Below, in pieces: positions 1-5,857 of a stretch of DNA of 6,035 nucleotides. The position numbers and the translations under genes were made by a program. How positions within the stretch are numbered: position 1 is the first letter of the stretch; each line of letters begins with the position of its first letter. Location: positions 1 to 6,035 of the forward strand of contig BQMV01000068.1 of assembly GCA_022181005.1 (NCBI GenBank), read 5' to 3'. This DNA is from Anaerolineaceae bacterium. GTDB taxonomy: Bacteria; Chloroflexota; Anaerolineae; Anaerolineales; Villigracilaceae. The notes under the pieces were generated by a model. The model was not told the DNA's origin, searched no databases, and saw nothing but the letters and a program-made list of their open reading frames with translations.

Positions 1-452
1 GACAGCACGCGCCCTTCGTTGCTTTTCAAATAGCCGCCGACCGCGCGATTGTTCATCAGCGTTCGCCAAAAGACGATGAAGGCGAAGAGAAAGACAACGT
101 GTTCGAGCGTGTGCAGAAATTCGTTTTCTAAAGCAATATCGTAAAGTTGCGGAATGTGCCAGACCCAAATGCCGACGGCGGAGACGATTAACGCCGCCGC
201 CGGGCGCGTCAGTTTGTTGAGCGCGAGCATAAAGCGAGACGGCTCCGAGCCACGATACATGAGGGGCCAGGCGTAAGCCAGCAACGGCGCGCTGACCATC
301 GTCAACAGCATGTGTTGCAGCATATGCGCCGAAAATGAGACGTCTACGATCTCGCCGAAAGGCGGCAAAACCGCGATAGCGAAGACGAACATTCCCGCCA
401 GCCAAGCCGACCATTCTCGCAGCCAAGAACGCTTATCCGAATTTTCGTCCAT
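1..452 (-). CDS. ctaG: CtaG-type cytochrome c oxidase assembly protein (3' end cut by window edge)
   Basis: The first 150 residues of a membrane protein of the caa3_CtaG family are visible; the rest lies beyond base 1 (the family is usually about 240-300 residues). CtaG proteins are polytopic membrane factors needed to mature heme-copper oxidases, probably by delivering copper. Seen here: a short charged N-terminus, then about four hydrophobic segments (roughly residues 15-31, 45-63, 84-98 and 113-130). The family-typical His-rich block SAHMLQHMLLTMVSAPLLAY is at 41-60 (H43, H47), WHIPQLYDIAL at 98-108, and LHTLEHVVFLF at 113-123 (H114, E117, H118). The ATG is 5 bases after the stop of subunit I, with a GAGG too close to act as a normal ribosome site, so translation is probably coupled to the upstream gene. 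Its place in the operon supports a role in assembling the neighbouring oxidase. Family assignment is firm; the exact copper target is inferred. Confidence 0.88.
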   Translation of the reverse strand, partial: MDENSDKRSWLREWSAWLAGMFVFAIAVLPPFGEIVDVSFSAHMLQHMLLTMVSAPLLAYAWPLMYRGSEPSRFMLALNKLTRPAAALIVSAVGIWVWHIPQLYDIALENEFLHTLEHVVFLFAFIVFWRTLMNNRAVGGYLKSNEGRVL

Positions 453-457
453 GCCTC

Positions 458-1942
458 TTATTTCACCGCGCTCGTATTGCGCCACGCGCTGCGGAGTCCG
501 CGAATCATATCGGCGATGATCCACAGCAGGCTGACGATGGTTAGAAGCACGAACGGCACGGCGATTGCCGCGTATAAATTCCATTCGGGTAGATGAACGG
601 CGTAGCGGCGCGGAATGCTGTCGGCGCCAGAGAAGAAGAAGACGAGCAAGAAGCCGGCGCCGGCGATGCCGTACAGCCAAGCGGCGATCTTCGTGCTGGC
701 TTTTTCGCGCACACCGCTCAAATCGCTGATTAGATAGAAGAGATAACCCCAGACGAAGGTCGTTACGCCGAGCAGATAATAGGCGTGGAAGTGCGCCGGC
801 ACCCAAAGCGTATTGTGCAATAGTTGATTGGCAGGGATAGCGGAGTCAATCGTCCCGCCGATGCCGCCGAACACCCAACCCCAAAAACCGAGCGCGATCA
901 TCACCGACGGCACCGCCCAGCGCATTCCGCTGCGATAAATATAAGATAGGTTGCCGAGAATGGTGAGGAGCAACACCGAGGGCGCGATAGACCATGAAGC
1001 GACTTGTCCGATGATCGCCAGACCCAGCGGCTGCGCGAAGTCTTGATATAGGTGATGCGGCGGCGGGGTGAGGACGAGGATGATCGTAAAATTCCACGCC
1101 AGCGCCACGAATTTGGTCGTGTGTCCGCCGCGTTTTGTGTAAACCGGCAAAAGCCCGTAAACCAAAGCGACCGCGATATAAATGGTAACGTTGGCTATCG
1201 AATGCCCAAAGAGCATGATGAAGTTTTTCGAGTAGAGCGGGTTGACGCTTTTCACCAGCCCCGCCGCTTCGGCGAAGAGCGGTACAAGCACCAGCACGCC
1301 GCCGATGACGGTTACGATGCCGATAATTGCCGTGGCGATTGCCGCCAATTCGGCAACTTCCGGCTCGTAGGGTTGCGCGTCGGATTTGCGCGAGAAGATC
1401 ACTTCCCATGCTAAAGCGCGACGCACGCCGCCCGCCTTGCGACGCACCGCGTCGAAGACGTGAACGCAATAAATCAAGAAGCCGACTCCGACGGCGAGGA
1501 AGGTGACGTACATCATCACGCCGGCGGATTTGCTCCAAGTCATCCCGTGATAAGGCAGCGGATCGAGCGCCGTCCACCCGCCGGAGAATCCGCCAATCAG
1601 CACCGCGTACAGCAGGAAAGGAACGCTTAACGAGTAGACGACGTAAGCCGACCAAAGCCAGCGCGCGCTCAATTTGACGGTTCGATTCAAAATGGCGATG
1701 ATGCCGCCCAGCGCCGCCATCAACAGAGACGCCACCATGCCCGCGCCGTGCAAGGTCATAATGCGATAGAACCAATTGGGCGAGATGACCCACCAGCCGG
1801 CGTGATCCAGCCGCATAATTAATCCTAAGATGCCCATGATTAAGAAAATCACAAAGCCGGTCAACATATAAACCAGCGCGATCCGCAAGATGGGACGATT
1901 TTCCGATCCGTAAGCGGGACCGTCAATAGAATGATCGCTCAT
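458..1942 (-). CDS. Heme-copper oxidase subunit I (possible NO-reductase-like variant)
   Basis: This 494-residue catalytic subunit of a membrane heme-copper oxidoreductase has about 12 hydrophobic helices. The metal ligands are visible. Low-spin heme: H65 (in MTLHGAG) and H386. Active-site heme: H384 (VPAHFHAYYLLG). CuB: H247 (FGHSIANVTIY) and H296-H297 (TPPPHHLYQDF). The conserved loop IPRRY is at 443-447. The helix VI motif is unusual: A- and B-type O2 reductases have His-x-x-x-Tyr there, with the Tyr cross-linked to the CuB His. Here the +4 residue is Asn251 and the nearest Tyr is Y255 (+8). Helix VII (about 275-293), which supplies the Tyr in cbb3 enzymes, contains none. The enzyme could therefore be an O2 reductase with a relocated Tyr or an NO reductase. 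AGAGGAG at 1951-1957, 8 bases upstream, supports this ATG. It is 30 bp downstream of subunit II. Being a heme-copper subunit I is near certain; the substrate is open. Confidence 0.95.
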   Translation of the reverse strand: MSDHSIDGPAYGSENRPILRIALVYMLTGFVIFLIMGILGLIMRLDHAGWWVISPNWFYRIMTLHGAGMVASLLMAALGGIIAILNRTVKLSARWLWSAYVVYSLSVPFLLYAVLIGGFSGGWTALDPLPYHGMTWSKSAGVMMYVTFLAVGVGFLIYCVHVFDAVRRKAGGVRRALAWEVIFSRKSDAQPYEPEVAELAAIATAIIGIVTVIGGVLVLVPLFAEAAGLVKSVNPLYSKNFIMLFGHSIANVTIYIAVALVYGLLPVYTKRGGHTTKFVALAWNFTIILVLTPPPHHLYQDFAQPLGLAIIGQVASWSIAPSVLLLTILGNLSYIYRSGMRWAVPSVMIALGFWGWVFGGIGGTIDSAIPANQLLHNTLWVPAHFHAYYLLGVTTFVWGYLFYLISDLSGVREKASTKIAAWLYGIAGAGFLLVFFFSGADSIPRRYAVHLPEWNLYAAIAVPFVLLTIVSLLWIIADMIRGLRSAWRNTSAVK

Positions 1943-1972
1943 TACTTATTCTCCTCTGTTTGATAGAACCCG

Positions 1973-2497
1973 CTAATCCACTGTGAACGTGGCAAGCATA
2001 ACGTGATGGCTGACCCCGCAATATTCGAGACAGCGAATTGTGTATTCGCCCGGTTCGTCGAATTTGAAGATCAACTTATTAACATATCCGGGCATGGCTT
2101 GCGTTTGCGCGACGAGGCGACCCTCCGAATTGTAGATCGCAAAACCGTGATTTACGTCTCTGCTGGTAACGTTAAATTCCACGACCTTATGAACAGGAAG
2201 CGTATCCGCGTCGAGAATCCAACCCCATTGGAATGAGTTGACGTTCACCGTAACTTCCGGTTTGCCGATAGTGTGTTCGCGGAAGATGGGGTAGGGCGAC
2301 CAATAGAAAACTGCCGTCAGTAGAATCACAAGCGCAGCGATCATTGGAAAAGCCAGCCGTCGCCGCAGGGTGTTGGCGTTTTTCGTCACTTCTTCTTCCG
2401 GTTGAATGTTAGGAATGCTAAGAATGACTTTGAACCAAATGGCTGTCCAGATGGCGCTGAGGACAAGAAAGAGAATCAAAATATCTTTCTGGGTCAT
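1973..2497 (-). CDS. Heme-copper oxidase subunit II with complete CuA site
   Basis: This 174-residue subunit II is the electron-entry subunit of the oxidase. Two N-terminal membrane helices (about 5-28 and 48-66) are followed by a short cupredoxin domain facing outside the membrane. All CuA ligands are present: H117 (DVNHGFAIY), then C156, E158, C160, H164 and M167 in the pattern C-x-E-x-C-x3-H-x2-M. The aromatic stretch SFQWGW (88-93), which in this family lies between the electron donor and CuA, is also present. There is no fused cytochrome c domain and no lipoprotein signal. The intact CuA implies electrons come from a soluble cytochrome c or cupredoxin, not directly from quinol. AAGGAG at 2506-2511, 8 bases upstream, supports this ATG. 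It is the first gene of the II-I-CtaG operon, behind a strong predicted promoter. No subunit III is seen, though it could lie beyond base 1. Confidence 0.94.
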   Translation of the reverse strand: MTQKDILILFLVLSAIWTAIWFKVILSIPNIQPEEEVTKNANTLRRRLAFPMIAALVILLTAVFYWSPYPIFREHTIGKPEVTVNVNSFQWGWILDADTLPVHKVVEFNVTSRDVNHGFAIYNSEGRLVAQTQAMPGYVNKLIFKFDEPGEYTIRCLEYCGVSHHVMLATFTVD

Positions 2498-2534
2498 GCG
2501 TTATGCTCCTTAATTGGACTGAAGTGGTGAGATT

Positions 2535-2563
2535 ACGCTTGTCACTATACTCCCGACAGGCGT
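2535..2563. promoter_or_regulatory. Imperfect inverted repeat across the -10 element (candidate operator)
   Basis: On the plus strand, ACGCTTGTC (2535-2543) and GACAGGCGT (2555-2563) form 9-base arms with a single mismatch, separated by 11 bases. The dyad centre, about 2549, is at the edge of the -10 hexamer (2544-2549), and the right arm runs into the -10/-35 spacer. A dimeric repressor bound here would block RNA polymerase. I cannot name the regulator; the arms do not look like an FNR/DNR site (TTGAT-N4-ATCAA). Part of the symmetry could be chance. Confidence 0.45.
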
Positions 2564-2572
2564 TCGTGTCAA
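2544..2572 (-). promoter_or_regulatory. Predicted sigma70-type promoter of the oxidase operon
   Basis: On the minus strand a perfect -35 TTGACA (2572-2567) is followed after exactly 17 bases by TATAGT (2549-2544), a -10 with one mismatch to TATAAT. The stretch upstream of the -35 is AT-rich. Transcription would start near 2537, giving a leader of about 40 bases before the ATG of subunit II at 2497. It is the best promoter match in the window and sits in its largest gene-free gap, so the oxidase genes are probably transcribed independently of thyX. The prediction rests on sequence alone. Confidence 0.72.
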
Positions 2573-2603
2573 TTATAAAATTTCTATTGTTGTCCTAATG
2601 GAT

Positions 2604-2627
2604 ATAAATAGACGGGCGTTTATTTAT
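2604..2627. repeat. AT-rich inverted repeat upstream of the oxidase promoter
   Basis: ATAAATA (2604-2610) and TATTTAT (2621-2627) are perfect 7-base arms around a GC-rich 10-base spacer (GACGGGCGTT). The centre is about 45 bases upstream of the -35 hexamer, a position compatible with an activator site or an UP-like AT-rich region. Pure A/T arms are easily formed by chance, and neither arm is followed by the T-run of an intrinsic terminator. Confidence 0.3.
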
Positions 2628-2650
2628 TAGACTTTATCGGAAACAGCGCT

Positions 2651-2680
2651 TTGAACTGTCATTTCGAGCGTCAGCAACAT
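2651..2680. repeat. Possible remnant of a dispersed intergenic repeat
   Basis: The plus strand reads GTCATTTCGAGCG (2658-2670), followed by TCAGCAACAT. This resembles the start of a short interspersed repeat family (GTCATTTCGAGCG followed by a GAAAT-type end) that I recall from several environmental bacterial lineages. Only one partial copy is in the window, so repeat status cannot be shown here. Confidence 0.3.
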
Positions 2681-2776
2681 CATACTCGTAGCGCAGACGT
2701 ATGATAAAGAGATCCATATACGCTTCTTCAGCGTTTTTTGGCATGAATTTTTTAAATAGCGCTGCCAAGAATGCTT

Positions 2777-4189
2777 TTACACATCTGCAAAATATCCCTC
2801 TTCCACGCCCTGCCATGTTTCGTTATGCAATTTCATGTACTTCGTCAACAACGGATGAACGCGCGCCATCTCTTCGTGCATCTTTTGCGCGACACGGCGA
2901 ATCGAAAAGTGTGCGTTGGCGGCGGAACGTAATTGGCAGAATGCGAATGCCTCGCGCAAATTGTATTGCGCCAGCACGCGGCGGTTGAATCCGTTGGGGA
3001 CAACGTATTGCGCGACAGCGGGATTGAACGCGTGCAACTTCTCGTACATCTCGCTAGCGGATTCCATCGCCGCCTCATACGCGGACTTGAAGCCTGCCTC
3101 GCCGATCAACAGCGGAGTCGCATACCTCAGCCGCGTCGTCAGTCTCTGCGGCGTCTGCGTCATCATGCGGTGACGTTTGAACTCGGCATACGCGCCCTGA
3201 TCCATGACGAGGTCGAAGGTGTAGGTGGAATACTCTAACTCACGGAGAGGGACATCGAATTTTCCCAACCGTCCCAACAAAGATTCGGCGAGATTGGATT
3301 TTGATTCTTCGTTCAATGACTCAACATGCGATAACGCATCCGCATAAGACATTTCACCTAAACGATACAATGCCGCGGCAAGAATTTTCCTCTCCCCATC
3401 TTTATCGTAGTCAATCAGCGTACACCAATCATCCGATTTACGGTTTTCGATTGACGATTTACGATTTGCGAATTCGGTAATCGTCTCTGCGAGATATGGA
3501 ACTGCGTCAGCGTACTTCACGAGCGTTGGCGTTTCGGCTTTAGAAACTTCTTTGACTTTTGCGCCGATCTCGCGCACTTCGGCAAGTTCGTGCGAAAGCA
3601 TCTTGCGGATGGTGTTTTCTATGACACGCGCATTCGCGGTCATGCCGACGTTTGCCAGCGCGGCGGCTGGGAGGAGGAATCGGCACACGTCCACGTACTT
3701 CGAGCGGATGCGGCGGTCCCAGGCTTCGTCCCTTTCGTTTTCGCGGCGCGGGAAACGGTCGAGGATGAGAGTCCGCACGGGGTCGAGCGACTCGGCATAC
3801 GTCCGAAAGAGAAAACGGATGGTGTCCACAAATTCAGCGCGGAGGGGATGCGAATCCAACTCGGGCGGAATCGTGAAATCATCCTGTCCCCATTTTTGGT
3901 AGCGCGTGGATTTTTCGGTGTACGAGGCGAGTCGATTCGACTCGATGCTCTCGATGGCGATGCGCGAAACATTCTCGAAAGCGATGTGCAGAACCGCATG
4001 TTCCGCCACCGACGCGTGACCGTAGCCCACCACCCACTTCTCGTGGAACTGCGCAGACTTTTCATCGCTGAGTTCGGCGGCAATATCGCGGAACGATTCG
4101 GGCGAGCGCGAGGTCTTCGCAAAAGCGACCGCGATGGTTTCAGGGCTGAGCGCGCGCGGCGATAACAAATAAATTTCACGTTCGGGCAT
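2777..4189 (-). CDS. thyX: Two-domain ThyX-like flavin-dependent thymidylate synthase
   Basis: This 470-residue protein is about twice the length of canonical ThyX (roughly 220-250), the enzyme that makes dTMP from dUMP using methylene-tetrahydrofolate, FAD and NAD(P)H. Two ThyX-like regions are visible. Region 1 (about 1-230) has GHASVAEH at 57-64 and SNRLASYTEKSTRY at 84-97, which aligns without gaps to the signature RHRxxSxNExSxRY but lacks its first Arg-His; a C-terminal helix pair follows (NARVIENTIRKMLSHELAEV, 186-205). Region 2 (about 315-470) has a true RHR at 339-341, then MMTQTPQRLTTRLRY, which departs from the rest of the signature. It ends in NLREAFAFCQLRSAANAHF (410-428), a typical ThyX dUMP-binding end. 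I chose the ATG at 4189 over an in-frame GTG at 4225 because AGGAG (4196-4200) sits 6 bases upstream. ThyX ancestry is firm; catalytic activity is probable, not shown. Confidence 0.85.
   Translation of the reverse strand: MPEREIYLLSPRALSPETIAVAFAKTSRSPESFRDIAAELSDEKSAQFHEKWVVGYGHASVAEHAVLHIAFENVSRIAIESIESNRLASYTEKSTRYQKWGQDDFTIPPELDSHPLRAEFVDTIRFLFRTYAESLDPVRTLILDRFPRRENERDEAWDRRIRSKYVDVCRFLLPAAALANVGMTANARVIENTIRKMLSHELAEVREIGAKVKEVSKAETPTLVKYADAVPYLAETITEFANRKSSIENRKSDDWCTLIDYDKDGERKILAAALYRLGEMSYADALSHVESLNEESKSNLAESLLGRLGKFDVPLRELEYSTYTFDLVMDQGAYAEFKRHRMMTQTPQRLTTRLRYATPLLIGEAGFKSAYEAAMESASEMYEKLHAFNPAVAQYVVPNGFNRRVLAQYNLREAFAFCQLRSAANAHFSIRRVAQKMHEEMARVHPLLTKYMKLHNETWQGVEEGYFADV
3428..3469 (-). 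repeat. Short internal repeat in the linker of the ThyX-like protein
   Basis: On the plus strand CGATTTACG occurs at 3434-3442 and again at 3455-3463, with related CGATT words between and after. In frame it encodes residues 241-254, where NRKS appears twice (ANRKS, then ENRKS). The stretch lies in the linker between the two ThyX-like regions, so an insertion would be tolerated. AATCGTAAATCG-type strings also occur as dispersed microrepeats in some environmental genomes, so this may be a captured copy. Confidence 0.5.
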
Positions 4190-4195
4190 GGCAGT

Positions 4196-4200
4196 CTCCT
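4196..4200 (-). promoter_or_regulatory. Ribosome binding site that fixes the thyX-like start
   Basis: On the minus strand AGGAG lies 6 bases before the ATG at 4189. It falls inside the longer reading frame that would begin with a GTG at 4225, so it argues for the shorter 470-residue protein, which begins MPEREIYLLSPRAL. Confidence 0.75.
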
Positions 4201-4205
4201 GTATG

Positions 4206-4225
4206 GCGCGAGACGCATCTCGCAC
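4206..4225 (-). promoter_or_regulatory. Stable hairpin in the thyX-like leader
   Basis: The minus-strand RNA GUGCGAGA-UGCG-UCUCGCGC folds into an 8-bp stem (one G-U pair) closed by UGCG, which fits the stable UNCG tetraloop class. It ends 5 bases before the AGGAG ribosome site. There is no T-run after it, so it is not an intrinsic terminator for the upstream methyltransferase gene. It could stabilise the 5' end of the message, affect ribosome access, or be a copy of a palindromic genomic repeat. Confidence 0.55.
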
Positions 4226-4241
4226 TATGAAAATTTTGTAG

Positions 4242-4247
4242 ATTATA
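4242..4247 (-). promoter_or_regulatory. Possible -10 element upstream of the thyX-like gene
   Basis: The minus strand has a perfect TATAAT hexamer (4247-4242) in the 94-bp gap between the methyltransferase and thyX-like genes. The expected -35 position (about 4265-4270) reads GTATGG, a poor match, so it may be weak, activator-dependent or not a promoter. If used, the message would start near 4235, just before the leader hairpin. Confidence 0.3.
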
Positions 4248-4283
4248 AAGGATGAGGAGCGCAGCCATACCCGCGCAGATGAA

Positions 4284-5774
4284 TTATCCGACGGCGTTGG
4301 CGGTCGCCGTGTTCTCCAACGCAGGCAGCGCGTTCATGCCTGCGTTTCGAGCGAGAGTCAGCATGAAGGCGTGCAGCGCTTGTTCTGCAGTTTCGTCAAG
4401 CTGGGGTCGCGAGTAAGAAGCGAGCAATTCATTTACGATCGCTTTTGCGCGGGCAAAAGCATCCAGCGAGCCGGCTTGTTTCCAGTTGTGCATCGAGTCG
4501 CGGTCAATCACATTGCTGGGCAGGTGCTGCTCTTTGCGGAAGAGTTGCATTGTGATCTTCTGCTTGAGGAAATCGCCGCCTTTGAAATTGATATTGTCGT
4601 CGTAAAAACCTGTGGCAAGCGTTTCAGTGCGAAGTTGCACGCCGGCGATCATGCGCTTCGCCATTGCGATGCCTTCCGCGTCAATGACAAGTTTTTCGGC
4701 GGAGTGGCAGGAAAGAAAATCTAACATGCCCGAGCCAGAGATCATGTTGATGCCGCTCAACGCGCCGATCATCGCGGTGATGCCGCTTTCGAGTCCGGCT
4801 TGCGCGTCCACGAGTTTTGAGTCGGTTGCGCCGAGATAGGTATGCGTAGGTATGTTCAACGTTTTTGCGACTTGCGCGTAGGAGCAATCGAGCATGGCGG
4901 TTTCGACCGCGCCCATGGGAGTCGCGCCTTTTTTCATATCGAAAATCGCCGCCGCGCCGCCCCAAACGATCGGCGAACCCGCCTGAGCGAGCTGATGGAT
5001 TGCGATGCCGGCGAGACATTCGGCTGTGTGTTGCGTGACCGCGCCGAGCAACGTGACGGGCGCGGCAGCGCCTGCCAGTGGAACGGAAACGATCTCGGCT
5101 GGAATGCCCGCGCGCGCCAGCGCAATGAGATTGCCGGAGGCGAAGTCGCTCCAGATGAGCGGCGGAGCAGGGCAGACGTCGAAGATGGCGCGCGGTTTCT
5201 TTCGCGCGGCATCGCGTCCGCCGGCGAGGATGGCGAGCATCTCGATCATCTCATTGACGGTTTTGTTGGTGAACGCGCCGGTGACGATGGGCTTCTTGGA
5301 ATATAGCAATGCGAGGTAAAGACGGTACGAATCTTGGATTTGTTGCGGCACGTCGTGGCAGATCACCGCTGTAGATTGCGCGTCATATTGCGGAAGCTGT
5401 TCTGCGACTTTAATCAATTTAAGCAGGTGAGACGTTTCCGTAGTTTCATGCTCAAGCGTTTCAGGGTTGAGCATGGCGATGCCCGACGAGCCGGGATCGA
5501 AGTGCACCGCGTCGCCGCCGTATTTGACCGCCGGATTGCCGTCGGAGTCGTAGAGGTGAAACTCGTTTGGAACGGACGCTGTTGTCTTATGGACGATCTG
5601 CGTGGGAATATGAACGACGTTCGTTTCCGCGTCCACTTGCGCGCCAGCGGAAGCAAGCAGTTCGCGCGCTTCGCGGTTGTTGACTTTGACGCCCGGCTTC
5701 AACAGGAGTTGATGCGCTTCATCGAGAATGCGCTCAATGAGGTCGTTGGTGAGGAGGGTGAGTTTAGGCTGCAT
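4284..5774 (-). CDS. MttB-family corrinoid methyltransferase (non-pyrrolysine type)
   Basis: This 496-residue cytoplasmic protein is of the trimethylamine:corrinoid methyltransferase family (COG5598-like), a TIM-barrel fold that transfers a methyl group from a methylated amine to Co(I) of a partner corrinoid protein. Family features seen: an N-terminal helical part with HQLLLKPGVKVNNREARELL (21-40), the block GGDAVHFDPGSSGIAMLNPE (86-105), a Gly/Ala-rich barrel core (about 160-350), GSGMLDFLSCHSAEKLVID (347-365), and the C-terminal W431-containing helical tail. The reading frame has no internal TAG, so it is not a pyrrolysine-dependent methylamine enzyme. Non-Pyl relatives such as MtgB, MtpB and MtcB use glycine betaine, proline betaine or carnitine; the substrate here cannot be read from sequence. 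GGAG at 5782-5785, 6 bases upstream, supports the ATG. A corrinoid protein gene ends 83 bases upstream, its likely partner. Confidence 0.9.
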   Translation of the reverse strand: MQPKLTLLTNDLIERILDEAHQLLLKPGVKVNNREARELLASAGAQVDAETNVVHIPTQIVHKTTASVPNEFHLYDSDGNPAVKYGGDAVHFDPGSSGIAMLNPETLEHETTETSHLLKLIKVAEQLPQYDAQSTAVICHDVPQQIQDSYRLYLALLYSKKPIVTGAFTNKTVNEMIEMLAILAGGRDAARKKPRAIFDVCPAPPLIWSDFASGNLIALARAGIPAEIVSVPLAGAAAPVTLLGAVTQHTAECLAGIAIHQLAQAGSPIVWGGAAAIFDMKKGATPMGAVETAMLDCSYAQVAKTLNIPTHTYLGATDSKLVDAQAGLESGITAMIGALSGINMISGSGMLDFLSCHSAEKLVIDAEGIAMAKRMIAGVQLRTETLATGFYDDNINFKGGDFLKQKITMQLFRKEQHLPSNVIDRDSMHNWKQAGSLDAFARAKAIVNELLASYSRPQLDETAEQALHAFMLTLARNAGMNALPALENTATANAVG

Positions 5775-5793
5775 GAAAAATCTCCGAAAATTG

Positions 5794-5806
5794 AATCGCT
5801 GCGATT
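5794..5806. repeat. Short perfect palindrome upstream of the methyltransferase ribosome site
   Basis: AATCGC-T-GCGATT (plus strand) is a perfect 6-base inverted repeat with one central base, 8 bases upstream of the GGAG of the methyltransferase gene. In RNA it could form only a small stem. It may be a regulator half-site pair or chance. Confidence 0.25.
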
Positions 5807-5826
5807 ATTTCTTCTTTTGTCTTCGA

Positions 5827-5857
5827 TATTCTCCGCGTTCTTTGCGGCTGAAAAAAC
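5827..5857. repeat. Possible dispersed-repeat fragment in the corrinoid protein/methyltransferase gap
   Basis: The plus strand reads ATTCTCCGCGTTCTTTGCGG followed by CTGAAAAAA, just after the stop of the corrinoid protein gene. It resembles a degenerate intergenic motif (CTCTGCGTTCTTTGCGGTTAAA-like) that I recall as dispersed in several environmental bacterial genomes. It would account for the relatively wide 83-base gap within an apparent operon. A single copy in the window cannot prove it is a repeat. Confidence 0.3.

Larger units (their letters stand above)
2498..2776. other. 279-bp spacer between thyX-like gene and oxidase operon
   Basis: This is the longest stretch without a convincing gene. 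Its lower third holds the oxidase promoter, dyad and ribosome site. The middle holds the AT-rich inverted repeat. The upper part (about 2640-2776) looks like repeat debris: GTCATTTCGAGCG at 2658-2670 resembles the core of short dispersed repeats common in some environmental bacterial genomes. A 36-codon reading frame on the minus strand (2744-2634) has no ribosome site, and its arginine-rich ARNDSS stretch is typical of translated repeat sequence. TTGGCA/TGCCAA arms (2738-2743, 2763-2768) could form a hairpin but lack a T-tail on either strand. I see no clear terminator for the thyX-like gene. Confidence 0.6.

Noticed and set aside
846..1793. Long overlapping reading frame inside subunit I
   Set aside because: It is Arg/His-rich, has no family features, and is the out-of-frame shadow of a well-conserved membrane protein.
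2634..2744. A 36-codon small protein on the minus strand after the thyX-like gene
   Set aside because: It has no ribosome site, no recognisable family, and an Arg-rich stretch typical of translated repeat DNA.
2738..2768. Inverted repeat TTGGCA/TGCCAA as the thyX terminator
   Set aside because: The loop is 19 bases and neither strand has a T-run after the stem; on the minus strand it is followed by A residues.
4190..4225. Longer thyX-like protein starting with GTG at 4225 (12 extra residues)
   Set aside because: The extra stretch overlaps a strong hairpin and contains the AGGAG that serves the ATG at 4189; the extra residues do not look like ThyX.
4271..4283. Terminator directly after the methyltransferase gene
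   Set aside because: Only short GCGC pairings are seen, with no T-run, so I cannot support one.
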